Assembly (NCBI GenBank): GCA_963971575.1
Contig: OZ020625.1
Location: forward strand, 12,439,646-12,503,645
Length of the DNA stretch: 64,000 bases
Reading direction: 5' to 3'
Source: Liopterus haemorrhoidalis
Lineage: Eukaryota > Arthropoda > Insecta > Coleoptera > Dytiscidae
Shown: piece by piece, positions 8,075-19,564 of the stretch
Numbering within the stretch: the first letter of the stretch is position 1
Layout: each line of letters starts with the position of its first letter
Position numbers and translations under genes: made by a program
Notes under the pieces: generated by a model
Told to the model about the DNA's origin: nothing
The model's database searches: none
Seen by the model: only the letters and a program-made list of their open reading frames with translations

Positions 8075-9412
8075 TGTTATCGCTGATATCTCGCGTTCTA
8101 GGGGTCGTACCGCGATCTATCACCCATCATTAGATTCACCGAGATCTTATCTATCGATCGCGAACCGTAAATCAGCCCTAAATTAATATTTAGAATCTTT
8201 TTTAATATTAAGGATCATTTTTGCATAACTGGGCGTGGTCTAGTTACCCATTCCACTGAATTTCATTCCCTCACTCCAAAACCAAGGGTATAAAAGAACA
8301 ACGATTTCAAGCGCTCAAAATCAGTTCCTACGAAGACACCTTCTCTACAATACTCTCACTATAGGGCGAAGAGAAAAAAGTATTTACACACTCACAACGC
8401 TTCGTGTCGCTATACGGCAAGAATTCAACGCTTCGTCTCGCTATTTGGCAAGAACCATCGCTTTGTCTCGTTATTTGGCAAGAATCATCGCCCATCTCGC
8501 TATACGGCAAGAATCATCGTCCACCTCGCTACTTGGCAAGGATCATCGCCCACCTCGCTATACGGCAAAAGACCCTTTCCCACCTCGCTATACGGCAAGG
8601 CTCCGAACATTCGTATCTCCTAACTCTCATACCACCACGGCTCTACACTGGCTGCACTAAGCGGGAAGCCTTCTAGGCGCCGTAACCTACTGCAGATCGC
8701 CTACCGCCGTCGCCTGTGAAGACTGCGCCACTACCATCGAAGCCATCACCGCCGCATCCGAAGCCAACTCCACCGCATCCGAAGCTCAGCTCAACCACCC
8801 CCAGCGTATCCAGCCTTGTGAGGGCTCGTTGCAGAGAGCTCTTCGGCCTGGACACACCGCCATTTACACCAGTTATACGCCGTGTACGGTCAATCTTCAC
8901 ACCCGAATCCTCAAACGTTACTCCGGCGCTACCGCCCAAACCCAACTCTCACATTCCCCGCTTTCATCTGGCAAGAAGCAACCAGGACCCGGAAACCCGG
9001 ACAGCTACTCCAACCTGCAGAAGAAGATCCTCAAGCTATTCGGACCACTGACTCCGTCACCACCGTCAGCCAAACAACATTCACCGGTTGCCCAGACAAC
9101 GTCACCAACGGCTTCGTGGACGCTGTCTCCCATCATCACTCCCACATTCCCCGTAACTCCCGACATCCGCACGGTCAAAAGCCCGGTTCCGAAGGCGCGC
9201 ACTGGCTTATCCAGGAAACGTCTGGACTTTTGAACCAACCCCTTCATCCTATGGTGTTGTTACTAATTCTGTTTAATGTTTGTACAGATTCTTTATTTAT
9301 GTCATTTCAAGCTCTTCAAGCGTCTGTATAAATGTTTGTTCGATATTATTATTAAAATAAATGATTAATTCCGGATTGTTGTATCTCTTCTAAGAAACCT
9401 TGGGGTTTCACA
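8075..9412 (+). mobile_element. LTR-like insert 2 (possible solo LTR) with TATA box and 30-bp repeats
   Basis: Begins TGTTATCGCTGATATC after TAATC and ends near GGGGTTTCACA followed by CATTC, so the termini are TG...CA but the target duplication is imperfect. A TATAAAAG box at 8289-8296 precedes tandem 30-bp repeats. A Pro-rich reading frame from 8716 (K-T-A-P-L-P-S-K-P-S-P-P-H-P) contains R-E-L-F-G-L-D-T-P-P. The 3' part has AATAAA (9356 region), then GTTGTATCTC and AAACCTTGGGG, matching insert 1. It separates the LINE gag from ORF2. The promoter-then-polyA-signal order and termini suggest an LTR; no internal retrotransposon genes are present. Confidence 0.4.
8398..8600 (+). repeat. About 30-bp tandem repeats in insert 2
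   Basis: Six to seven copies of a unit like CGCTTCGTCTCGCTATTTGG + CAAGAATCAT, alternating CTATACGGCAAG and CTATTTGGCAAG. They lie 100 bp downstream of a TATAAAAG box. The short peptides they encode in several frames are a by-product of the repeats. Confidence 0.85.
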
Positions 9413-9497
9413 CATTCTCTTTCAGGCCTAGTAGTCGTGGCTCTTCAAGCCCAAAGTGGTAACTCACGGCCTAGTTCTCGAGCTAGTCAGGTAACAT

Positions 9498-11387
9498 TTG
9501 TTCAGGGATAGTGGCCTGAGGACCTTTTCCGAAGGGCATTACCTCCTGCAACAAATCCAGTGGAACTGTAACGGTGTATATCAGCGCTACGAAGAACTGC
9601 GACTTTTATTGTCAGATTTTGCGCCTTCGTTTGTTTGTCTACAGGAAACCCGACACATTCTCTCCTCAAGGATACTCCGTGTTTCGCACGGATTTCCTTA
9701 CGGAGGTAAGAGCATATGACGGCGGTCTTAATACAACTACAAGCATTGCTGGACTATCCGTAAATGGTAACGTAGTTACCACAGCGGCCGAAATTTCTAC
9801 CAATTTGGCATCTAATTTTGCGTTCAATTCTAGCTCTGAACATTATCCACCCGAGTTTCTAACTCGTAAAGCAGGTCTTGAATCTATACCTCTAAATTAA
9901 TTTTCTAGGAATGACGAGGTATAAAACTTGATTTTTTCACGTGAAAAGCTAGATAGCGCGATGTCAAAGGTCGACCAAGTGGAAGGAATCTCATATAATT
10001 CCCATCCCCAAAGTCGGGAAACATAAACATTTGCGCTCCAGCTCTAGAACTATATCACCCACCACTTGTCTCTGCAAACTCTTCGAACGAATGGTCAGCA
10101 AGCGTCGGATTTGGTTTTTAGAATCCAACGACTTGCTGGCCAACACACAGTAAGGTTTTCGCCGTCACCGCTGAACAGCAGATCATCTGGCCAGGCTAGA
10201 GACAGCTATCAGGAAAGCTTTCGGTAGAACAAACACCTGGTAGCTGTGTTTTTGATATTGAGAAAGCCTATGACACTTCATGGTTATATGGTATTCTCCA
10301 TGCTCTGCATTCCTGGGGTCTCCGGAGACACTTGGTGTTCTTTATAAAATAATTCATGTCGAACCAGCGCTTCAGGGTGCGGATCGGAAATACCCTGTCA
10401 CAAATGTTCGCACTGGACAATGGGGTCCCGCAGGGCTCCATGCTGAGCGTAACGCTATTTTTAATTGCCATTAACGATGCAGCTCCACATATTCGATTAC
10501 CTGTATAGGGTTCGATATTTGTCGACGACATTGGTATCTTTGTCGCCTGACAAAAGACTACTACAATCGAACTACAGCTTCAGCTGACCATCAATCATCT
10601 CGACACATGAGCAACCGAAAATGGCTTCAAATTCTCGACAACCAAAACTGTGTGTGTCCATTTTTCTAGGAAAAGAGGTGTCCATCCCAATCCTACACTC
10701 ACGCTAAATGGAGTACAGTTACCATTTACCGATACTACCAGATTTCTGGGTCTCGTTTTTGACAGTCGTCTAACTTAGCGGGCACATTTTTTGTCCGTCA
10801 AGAAAAAATGCCAAAAGTCGCTTAATTTGTTGCGGGTCCTCAGTCACAAGACATGGGGTGCAGACCGCAATATCATGTTGCGTTTATATCGTTGTCTAGT
10901 GCGCTTTAAGCTGGACTATGGATGTCTAGCTTATGGGTCAGCTAAACACCAAAAGATACGAATTCTTGACACTGTACATCACACTGGGCTTAGGTCGCCA
11001 CAGGTGCATTTCGCACCAGCCCAATGCCAAGCCTGCTGTGCGAAGCAGGCGAACCGTCACTGTACAATCGTCGTAAAATTCTATCGCTGCGGTATATTGC
11101 TGCACTCAGTGCCAAGCCAGATCATCCCGCGTATGACTCCATTCTACAAAATAGGCATAAAAAGATTTATGACAGAAAACCAAGAGCTAATAGGCCTTTT
11201 GGTCTGAGGACTTATCGACATTTTGGGTGATATTGATTTTAATATAACTGAAATGGCAAGTTTCATTTTGTGTGCTGTTCCACCATGGCCGTTGTCGCGT
11301 CCGCTTGTGGGTCTCACATTAACTAGGTTTGCTAAAGATACTACGTTGCCTATCGATTACCAACATGAGTTACAGAGAACACTGGTT
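9498..11387 (+). pseudogene. LINE ORF2 remnants: endonuclease start and RT
   Basis: AP-endonuclease N-terminus: L-L-Q-Q-I-Q-W-N-C-N-G-V then L-L-L-S-D-F-A-P-S-F-V-C-L-Q-E-T-R at 9540-9660. Most of the endonuclease is then missing. RT pieces in shifting frames follow: R-S-S-S-R-T-I-S-P-T-T-C-L-C-K-L-F-E at about 10030, a G-V-P-Q-G-S-M-L-type box at 10420, an F-V-D-D-I-G-I-F catalytic box at about 10520, and V-L-S-H-K-T-W-G-A-D-R and R-F-K-L-D-Y-G-C thumb sequences at 10790-10930. Several stops and frame changes occur. The same region is present, better preserved, on the minus strand at 36782-37981. Confidence 0.65.
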
Positions 11388-11676
11388 TAGTTTAGTTTAG
11401 TTTTATTCTTGTCTTTCATGTACATACATATTACATAATAACAGTGTAAAACAATAATACTACTACATGAAAGAAAGTCAATACATAATAATATAAGAAA
11501 CTATTTAAAACATAAGAAATATTGACAGTGAAACAAAAATAAATAAATAAACAGTAATAAACAATAAATATGGAAATAATCTAAAAAAATCATTAACGTC
11601 ATACAATTCTCTTTCAATTAGGTATTTCTACCATTGGTCTTGAAAATGAGTGTATTTTTTGACAACATTTTGGTGC
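11388..11676 (-). mobile_element. Short retroposed 3' fragment inside LINE
   Basis: The LINE copy at 36698-36730 reads straight from AGAGAACACTGG to the CTAGGTTCGAGGATACTG segment, whereas here about 290 bp of AT-rich DNA separates them. Its left end reads TTTAGTTTAGTTTTATTC, which on the minus strand is a TAAAC-type tail. I infer a 5'-truncated minus-strand retroposon of an unidentified family. Confidence 0.55.
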
Positions 11677-12155
11677 CTAGGTTCGAGGATACTGTCTGTT
11701 TTACTGACGGATCAAAATCCGGAACCTGGGTTAGGTGTGCGTTCGTTTTTTTGAACCCACACCAACAGTTTCAGTACCGTTTGCACTCCATAACGAGTGT
11801 TTACACTGTTGAGTTTTACGCTACTTTCAAGGCGCTGTGTTTTGTTTCGTCAGAGCAAAGTCGGTCAAGTGTAATCTCGACGGACTCGCTGAGCGCTCTG
11901 AACAGTATCCAAGATCCAGATCCAGTACATCCTCTTGTACTAAAGATCCGGTTGCTACTCAACAATCAGAATGCTCAGAATGCGAGGGTAGAGCTGTTTT
12001 GGAAACCGGGACATGTTGGTACTAAAGGCAACGAAGCGGCAGATGGAGCTGCAAAAGCCGCCTCCCACAGACCTATGATTGATATAAGTTTCATATTTCT
12101 AGATGACGCAAAGAGTCATCTGAAACATCTGATGACTAGCCAGATGGCAGCATGA
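11676..12155 (+). pseudogene. LINE RNase H domain
   Basis: Translated order: D-T-V-C-F-T-D-G-S-K-S-G-T (first Asp), V-Y-T-V-E-F-Y-A-T-F-K-A-L (Glu), V-I-S-T-D-S-L-S-A-L-N-S (Asp), then G-H-V-G-T-K-G-N-E-A-A-D-G-A (His/Asp). All four DEDD positions of an RNase H1 fold are present, so this domain has decayed less than the RT. It would remove RNA from the RNA-DNA hybrid during integration. The frame ends at 12155 and the C-terminal Cys/His segment downstream is out of frame. The reversed copy at 36113-36720 carries the same domain. Confidence 0.75.
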
Positions 12156-12764
12156 GTGGAGTAACATACAGAACATCAGAGAAAGACTAAGGGAGACACT
12201 TAACCGCCACCACACGCCTTCGTATAGGTCACTGTCGGTGAACCCATGAACACCTCCTCCGAGGTGAAGAGTCCCCTTTCTCTGAGACGTGTAACACAGA
12301 TTTGACTGTGTTACACATTTTAACTGAGTGTATACAGTTCGAGCATGTCAGGGAGAGGTTAAGCCTGTGCTATGAACTGTCAGTTGCTTTTGGTAACGAC
12401 AGAGTACGCAGGGACAAGTTGATACTCTTCTTGAGATAATCGAACTTACTGTTTTATGTGTGAAGTTTTGTACCTTATTTTAATGTGTTCTATTTCTAAA
12501 CTGGTATATTCGATGGTAATTGGCCGCTTTACAGCTTCTTACCATCACTATGAGTCTGTTAAAATTTTTGAACACACTCTTTATCTTATTTATTTGTTTG
12601 TCTGTGCGAGATTTCTTTTATTGAGTATGCGTAATTTTATTGATTTTATCTGTTTATTTATTGTTGAATTTATTGTTTTTAATATGTAGTGTAGTCATGT
12701 AGATGGGCTGCGTTAGGCGTAAATAGTCTTTGTTGCTGTGCGCCAAAAATTTTAACTAACTTAA

Positions 12765-13345
12765 TAAGAAGAGTTATAAAAATATTGTTCTTATAAAAAT
12801 TATTTGGGGTATTAGGGGTCAGACGATAACCGTATCGAAAATTTGTTTTGCAATAGGTATGACAGTAAATACATTTTCATCAAATTACACTACACATATT
12901 ATTTTACATATTATAGAACTTTTTTTTTCTATTCAACTGTGTAAAATCTTGTGTATTCTTACAAAACTAAATTTTTGAGAAAATCGCTATTTGTGGCCTT
13001 CAAAATTAAGACTTATCTGTTGATAAATAATGGAGACAAATGCATGCAATTGTTTCTACTTGTCAAATTACTGTTATGAGTCACTTATCACTTATTATTT
13101 TTGAGACCACAAAAAGTCGCTTTTATCAAAAATTTTGTTATGTAAGGATATACGAATACAAATTTTACACTGTTGAAGAAAAAAAAACTATAATATTGCG
13201 GTAAAGAGTATTTGTAGTGTAATTTGAAAAATTTGCCGTACCTCTTGCAAAACAAAGGAAAATAATTGTTTTATACCACTGTAGTCTTATACCACCATTA
13301 CCCCGAATAACTTTTATTTGAACACTATTTTTGTAACTCTTTTTA
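12765..13345. mobile_element. Foldback MITE flanked by TTAA
   Basis: Long imperfect inverted arms of about 270 bp. The left end is TAAGAAGAGTTATAAAAATA and the reverse complement of the right end is TAAAAAGAGTTACAAAAATA. Inner matches include CAAATTACACTACA and TGTGTAAAATCTTG against GTGTAAAATTTG. TTAA sits on both sides (12761-12764, 13346-13349), a piggyBac-type target duplication. No transposase is encoded. It inserted exactly at the LINE 3' end. Confidence 0.65.
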
Positions 13346-13349
13346 TTAA

Positions 13350-14043
13350 GGCAACAGTTAAAATGAACTTAAGTGTTACCTCACTCTGTATTTTGCAAAT
13401 TAGTGTCACACACACACATGCCTGCCATTTAGAAGCTTGAAATTTGTTCCACTCCATGAACATAAGACAAATAAACATGCAATTGAAGATTTATTTTATT
13501 CATATACTTAACCTATATTCGCTCGGGTTACACTGGTTAATGATTTAAGTACGATATGGTATTATATTTTATTTTTATATTTACTGGAATATTGAGATAA
13601 TTGTATACACGCCTAGAGTTCTTTCGGGACGCAACTATAGAGAGCCAAATTCGGGATGTTCAGCAAAATTTTAGACAGTTAAGCAACGTAGTTTAACTCA
13701 TAGTTCTTTCCTCTAGTACGAAGAAATACGATTTATGGGGAAAATAGGAAATAAAACCAAATAAATTTTAAAATAATAAATATAAAAAGTTATAATGAAG
13801 TAAGGTTTTATATCATCCTTATATTATAGAATTATACATTACTGTATATTGACTACTGTGTATTTTAAGAACTTAAGACATTTAATAAACTTCGTTTTAA
13901 ATATGTGTTAGTATTGTTGTTACTCCCATAACTTTCCGCTTCAAACAAAAAACCTCCATTTACAAACATTATCTCGTACTAATGGCTCCTAGTGGCCTCC
14001 GCACTATCAAAAATGTTACTCTAAATATTATAAACTGACTTAC
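13350..14043. other. Non-coding, intron or 3' flank of the XKR gene
   Basis: No open reading frame or repeat recognised; AT-rich unique-looking DNA with a short (CA)n at about 13411. On the minus strand it lies just downstream of the exon D donor. The final coding exon of the XKR gene should be below 14043, but I could not identify it. Confidence 0.5.
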
Positions 14044-14463
14044 CTATATTCTCTTCTTTGAAATCTAAATTAAATTTTGAGTAGCGCCAATAGTAGAGAA
14101 CAAATAAAACTCTGCCTACAACATCTACTATTAAAATTGCAGAGGTAACCATAGCACTTCCAGAACTGTCATGTACAGCCCACAGAACCAGAAATATGAC
14201 ACATTCAAGTGTAAAAAGAGCAGACCAGCAAACAGCTCGTCGTACGTTAATTGCATGATCAGGTATCGTACGCAATGGTTCAATGAGCCAAATGAATCCT
14301 GACCAGAATAAACTGCCTTTATTGAATTTGGTCCGCCATAGCCACCAGACAGATGTGAGATAATGAAAGACGACCAAAGAAATTAAGAGCCATAAAAATT
14401 GCAATTTGCCAGCAATTACAAAACTTGCATGTAATGATAACACGAGGCTCATAACTCGACTTC
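14044..14463 (-). CDS. XK-related (XKR) protein, exon D
   Basis: Host gene exon. The acceptor on the minus strand is TGTATGTTTCAG/GAAGTCG at 14464/14463 and the donor ATATAG/GTAAGT at 14044/14043; both are in phase 1. The translation runs S-R-V-M-S-L-V-L-S-L-H-A-S-F-V-I-A, H-Y-L-T-S-V-W-W-L-W-R-T-K-F and I-W-L-I-E-P-L-R. It ends with hydrophobic segments around T-L-E-C-V-I-F-L-V-L-W-A and I-V-D-V-V-G-R-V-L-F-V-L-Y-Y-W. This fits the C-terminal membrane helices of the XK family (phospholipid scramblase-related, plasma membrane). Phase agrees with exon C. The reading frame continues past the donor, so at least one more exon follows. Confidence 0.75.
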
Positions 14464-15140
14464 CTGAAACATACAAACATATCATATGTCAATATAAGAG
14501 TAATTTTATTCAAATTTAATATTTGAGCTACAAACACAACCAGGGTCGGGCCCATCGGGGTAAGGGGACTTCTTCGGTGGACCGACGGGCCGTCGTTTAA
14601 AAAAACAAATAATACATATTATATCAATCAAAAAGTAAAGTGATACATCAGTAAAGTGGCACGTTTATATTGGTGTTCTAAATGTTATCTGTATAATATA
14701 CTTTTTTTTTATAAACATTTATTAAATCATTTTCTTTTACAACTAGTCAACAATTAAAGTGTAAATATCGAAATAATTTTTTCATGATTTACACATACAC
14801 TGTACATATATTTGCTATCCATAACTACATACGCTAATTATTTAATTACTAACTACTTACTGCGTCTTTAAGGTTTAGGATTAAGATTTCAGTTTGAGGA
14901 TTTCACTATGACACTGTCACTACACTAACTTTGTCACAATCTTTGGTTGTAATGTTTACTACGTTAATTTTCATTTTATTAAAATGGTCATTTGTGCAGA
15001 TTATAACAAAATATGTTTTGTTAACCGATGCTTGTATTTTTTGTAATCAAGTGTATTGCCTGCATAGTTTCCTATGTTTTGAATAAGGATGCTCTCGTTG
15101 TTCAAGCATTTAAAGAAGAAGTTTTCTGTCAGTTTGTATA

Positions 15141-16936
15141 TTATTCCATTTTTAATTCTTCATGCATTTCTGTCAGTCTTTTGTATCTGGAGTAATTGCC
15201 GGCGAGTCTTAAACATTTGTTTTGTATGACTTGGAGCTTGTTATAATTTTCTTGCGAGGTGTTATTCCAAGTTGGACAGGCGTAAATCATGATAGGTCTT
15301 ATTACCGATTTGTACAGTATTAATTTATTTTCTCTCGACAGACCAGATTTTTTATTAAGGAGTGGAAACAGACTTGGCATACTAGCTGTTGCTGTTTGGG
15401 CTATCTTTTTACAGCGGATAGAAAAATTAAGCCTTCTGTCTATGTGTAATTCGAGGTATTTAGTTGACTGGTTCCATTCGATTACTGAATTCTGCATTTT
15501 TACTTACTGATTTACGCCCGGTCTTCTGCGTGTGATCAAGATAGCCTCTGTTTTGTCTTCATTAATTTTAATTTTCCAGAAGGACATGAATTTCAGTATG
15601 TTTTGTACTGCAATTTATAGCAGGTTGATTATAGTGTCTATTCGCCAGGAGCTTGTAAATATTGCAGTATCATCTGCATATAGGGAGTAGTTTACATCTT
15701 TGTTTCTGGGAAAGTCGTCAATGTAAGTGCAGAATATCTATATACTGGCCCAAGTACTGAACCCTGAAGTACACCCGCTGCTACTTTCCTTGCTGTGGAT
15801 TGGCCTGTATTCACTGTTACTTGGAAGCATCTTTCTTCTATGTGCGAATTTATAAGTCGCACTAGGTAACATGGTAAATTCATCTTGACCAATTTTAGAA
15901 TGAGTCATTTATGCCATACTGTGTCAAATGCTTTCTCAATGGCAAGTAGTACCGTTTCGGTGTGCTTGTTTCAATTAAATCCATCTGTGATGGTGTCTAT
16001 TAGTCTTTCTAATTGCATGGTGGTTGAGTGACCTTGCCTGAAACCAAACTGTTCGGGACTATGATGTTATTTTCATTTAAATGTTCTTTGATTCTCTTCA
16101 GGTAAACTTTTTCGGCAATTTTACTGAGTATATATAATAGGCTGATAGGTTTTTGATTGGGACACGTTTGGATTGTTTCCACGAGGATGGAAAGTAGGAC
16201 AAAATCATGGAATTGTTTATGATGTGAGTTAGCAGGATAATTGCTTTGGTAGGGAGTTGTTTTATTAAACGTGGTGGGATGTTATCTTGATTTCTTGTTT
16301 TTTAAGTTTTTGATGATGGTTCTCAGTTCACTTGGCGTTGCAATGTTCACCTCGTCTGGTACTACTGGATTATTTAGAAGGTATTTCTTGACATTATTGC
16401 ATACTTGCTTTGTGTGATGGATTGTACTAAGGTCGACGTTTTGTTTATGGACTCGTTCTAACTGGTCTGCCAGAATACTTGCCTTGACTTTATATGAATA
16501 CTGATAATTTCCAGCAGCTTCTAGAGGTGGAATGGGTGATGATTTTGGTTACTCTCCATAAATAACCTCTTTGGGGTTCTATCGTCGCTAAAAACTGATT
16601 CCAGTTTAAATTTCTTTCTTTAGTAACCTCTTATTTTACTAAGCTGTTCATTTTGTTATACAATCTTCGAAGATGAGCGTTTCTCGTTTTTTGCGTTTTC
16701 TTTCTAATATACTTTTTTAATTTTATTAAAAAATGTATTGTAGGCGGTAGTTCAAATTGCTTTCTTTGGGTTGTACTGATGAGTATATTGTTTTCAGTTG
16801 ATGCTAGTATGGCGGTAGAAAGCGTTTGTACTTGTAGGTCGATATCCTGTGTCGAACGGATGTTGGGATTAAACATTATTTTGTTTTCTATTTCTTCTCT
16901 GTAGCCATCCCAGTTTGCTTTGCTATACTGGTACAT
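15141..16936 (-). pseudogene. Jockey LINE reverse transcriptase remnants
   Basis: In order on the minus strand: an N-terminal linker (YQYSKANWDGYREEIENKI) at 16936-16631; fingers/palm with K-M-N-L-P-C-Y-L-V-R-L-I-N-S and G-V-L-Q-G-S-V-L-G-P (15892-15700); a Y-A-D-D-T-A-I-F-T catalytic box in another frame near 15680; and the thumb with S-T-K-Y-L-E-L-H-I-D-R-R-L-N-F and Y-K-S-V-I-R-P-I-M-I-Y-A-C-P-T-W (15440-15240). At least four frame changes mean it cannot make a working enzyme. Confidence 0.7.
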
Positions 16937-17471
16937 TCTCCTTGGTTGGTGGAATGTCGCCGATCTGTATGTAGACCGGTTTGTGATCTGAACTTAGTAT
17001 GCTTTTCGTCACTGGGTGAGATACTTCAAGAGTTTTGCAGCTAATAGCTAAATCTATGGTGCTCGGATGTTCCCTGCCGTTAGAAGGGTAGTAAGTTGGT
17101 TTATCTGGTGCGTGTATTTCGATGTTGTTGTTCTGCATTTTCAAGTTTTGAAGCATTTTGCCATTTTTATTATAACTATGGCAGTTCCATGATGTATGTC
17201 TGCAGTTCGTATCACCTATGATTATCGTTCTGTGGCTAACAGCCAGTAGATTTGTAATGTCAGCCGATGTTAGTGGGACTGTTGGCTGCATGTACACGGA
17301 GATAATAAATAATGGCCCGGTGGGTGCATAAATTTTTAGGCAGATGGCATCTATTTCGTTTTTTACTCCTGTCAGTGGGTATTGGTCATGTTTAATGCCT
17401 TTTCTTATTAGTAATGCTGTGCCTCCACCGTCGCCGTTCCTGTCTTTCCTGTAGGGGAGAATACCGTTCAT
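16923..17471 (-). pseudogene. Jockey LINE endonuclease domain
   Basis: 182 open codons, probably missing the first residues. Motifs of the APE-like endonuclease: G-G-G-T-A-L-L-I-R-K-G-I, I-I-G-D-T-N-C-R-H-T-S-W-N-C (catalytic GD-x-N), T-I-D-L-A-I-S and S-S-D-H-K-P-V-Y-I (catalytic SDH). The catalytic signatures are intact although ORF2 as a whole is broken. This domain nicks target DNA to prime reverse transcription. Confidence 0.7.
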
Positions 17472-17954
17472 TTTAAATTAGTGATGGTTGTCTAAATGTG
17501 TTTCTGAAATTGCTAGTATGTTAACAGGGTCTATTTGCAATTCATGCTTTAATTCCAGTATTTTATTCTTCACTGAGCGGGCATTCCAGAACATGATCTT
17601 AAGATATTTATCATTATTGGCAATTTTAATTAAAGATAGTAACACCAAAGTCAATATTAACCATGAGTTTACTTACCCCATCCGGAGCTGCATTGAGTCT
17701 GCTCATGAGGTTTTTTAATTTCGACACTATATTTTGCAGATTGAAGTTCTGGAAGACAGTTCTTATTAGTGCTAAGATTTCTGCTATTCCAGTACTAGGG
17801 TTGTTGTTGTTATTATTTGTGTTGTTGGTGTTGCCTTCTCTTTGGGGCGGCCAGGTTGGTGTTTTCATTGTTATGGACGGCTGGTTGTAAGTAAGGGGAT
17901 GGAAGACGCGCCTGTTGAATTACGCCTGGTTCTGACTGGTATTTCTATTTTGGT

Positions 17955-18605
17955 TTATGAACTGCCTTGGTTCCGGTCTTTTCTGTCACTGCCTGTGTTT
18001 GCGGGATAATCTCCTCCACAGTTTGCGCAGGTTGCTGGGGTGCTTGGCGTTTTATTGCATTCACGTGTTGAGTGTGGTTGGCCATATTTAAGACATTTTG
18101 GGGTTTTAGTGCAGTTTATTGCTATATGGCCAAATACTTGGCATCTATGGCATTGCGTTGTTCCGTAGCTTTTCATTTTGGCCCATTGAATAATGCAATA
18201 ACCTACCTTATTGTGTTGTTTAACTGTGTTCATGTCTGTACCTTTTTCAAAGGTGACTATAAAAAGCGGATATGCATGGGTGATCACTTTGTTTTCATTC
18301 TTAGTTATTTGTGTAACTTTTTTAACAGGAAGATTTTTCCATTTTAAATCTTCCTCTATTCCTCTTGCTTCTATATTGGGTGGGAGTTTTTTAATAACTA
18401 ATTTGACTTCCCGTTCGCATAGTGGGGTTTTCGTGGTATATTGAATTTGCGCTTCATCTAGGTCTTTTTTTATTTCATTATAGTCACCTAAGTTTTTGGC
18501 GAGTATTATTATTCTTTTACCCTTGTATTTTAAATCAATATCTTCGTTGAGATCTCTTTGTAGCGAGAAAATTGATTCAACGCAGTTTTTAATGTAGTTG
18601 TACAT
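17955..18605 (-). pseudogene. Jockey LINE ORF1 (gag), C-terminally decayed
   Basis: 216 codons from an ATG (MYNYIKNCVESIFSLQRDL). It has a charged N-terminus, an RRM-like/PRE region (V-K-L-V-I-K-K-L-P-P-N-I, H-A-Y-P-L-F-I-V-T-F-E-K-G-T), then knuckles. Knuckle 1, C-H-R-C-Q-V-F-G-H-I-A-I-N-C, is intact. Knuckle 2 has its second Cys changed to Tyr (C-L-K-Y-G-Q-P-H-S-T-R-E-C), and knuckle 3 (C-A-N-C-G-G-D-Y-P-A-N) lacks its His. Gag normally coats LINE RNA. The C-terminus runs out of frame before the endonuclease. Confidence 0.7.
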
Positions 18606-18960
18606 AACTATGGCGGGTATCTAGTTGAATCGACTGGATTGTGTGCGTTGTCTTACGTTTTCTTTTTTCTACGGAGGAATCGTCATCATCACTAATGCTT
18701 TCGAAGTAGTTACTAGTTGGTATTGTATACTGCCTATTGGGTGTTTCTTATGACCCTGCTGGAGATTATCCTCCGCTGTCCTCTTCTGTGTTTGTGATGT
18801 TGATGGTATAGAAAGGGGATCGACTCCTTGTAAGGTCGTTTTTTCCACTTATTCTGTGTTATTTTGCATTTTTTAGAATGGTATTTATATATTGTTGTCT
18901 AAACTTATGTCGCACTGCAAGTTACTGCTGTGTTCCTGCACGCACCGACACAAGGTCACT

Positions 18961-19249
18961 CTGGTTGTTTAAGGTAACTCACTATCGCACTGATATTAAC
19001 CGATGACTTCACTGTCAAAGCTAGCACTCGATTGAATATATTATAAAAATTTAAATAGTAAACTGGAAAAGTGTACTATAAGTATTGTAAACATTTTCTT
19101 TATATACTAGTCTAATTAAACTAATATTAAAGTGCTATATGCTTTGTTTATTAACAAATTAAAGTAAAAGTGTAAATTTAATTTAACATTTTCAATATTT
19201 CGCTGATGTACGTGCTCAGACTATGAGAAACATATCCGACAAGCGTAAC
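18961..19249. other. Short non-coding stretch between two LINEs
   Basis: AT-rich, no feature recognised. Confidence 0.4.
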
Positions 19250-19564
19250 AAACTTGAGATCAGGAGCGGCTCGTCAAGTAACGAAGTTTTTATCGACTAA
19301 ATGTGCCTGTTTTCAAGAAATGGCTGAGATTAAAAATGTTTAGAAGATATTAACAACAAACTAGGTAAGTTAAATGATCTCTAAATAACAGCAGAAGGGC
19401 TAGAAAAATCCGTCACATTTATATCTGCACAATATGACTCCAGCATTCACTTATTGAGGAAAGCAATCGTCGCATTGTGGAACTTTAAAAAGAAGTTGAA
19501 ACTTTAAATAATACTAATATAAGCAATGAGATTTACATTAAAATTCTGAATAAAAAAATCAATT

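Larger units (their letters stand above)
5871..12763 (+). mobile_element. Decayed I-clade LINE with RNase H, three internal insertions
   Basis: Order along the plus strand: 5' leader, gag with zinc knuckles (6138-8058), endonuclease start (about 9540), RT remnants, RNase H (11676-12155), 3' UTR. A second copy lies reversed at 35653-37981. Comparing the two fixes the 3' end, because both share ...GCGCCAAAAATTTTAACTAACTTA-type sequence and diverge straight after. The I-clade assignment rests on knuckled gag, AP endonuclease, and RT followed by RNase H. Many stops and frameshifts make it inactive. Two LTR-like inserts (6707-7489, 8075-9412) and a short insert (11388-11676) interrupt it. The 5' boundary is approximate. 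Confidence 0.75.
14702..18960 (-). mobile_element. Jockey-type LINE, nearly full length but broken
   Basis: Read on the minus strand: gag with PRE/zinc-knuckle region (18605-17955), endonuclease (17471-16923), linker and RT (16936-15141), 3' UTR, and a poly(T) at 14702-14710 that is the poly(A) tail. Several frameshifts and stops interrupt the RT. Endonuclease and RT type, two-ORF layout and A-tail fit the Jockey clade; there is no RNase H. The 5' end near 18960 is approximate. It lies in the XKR intron between exons C and D, in the same orientation as the gene. Confidence 0.75.

Noticed and set aside
8398..8600. CRISPR-like array
   Set aside because: Units are contiguous and nearly identical without unique spacers; eukaryotic context.
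8404..8676. Repeated I-W-Q-E / L-Y-G-K-N peptides
   Set aside because: By-product of 30-bp tandem repeats, open in two frames.
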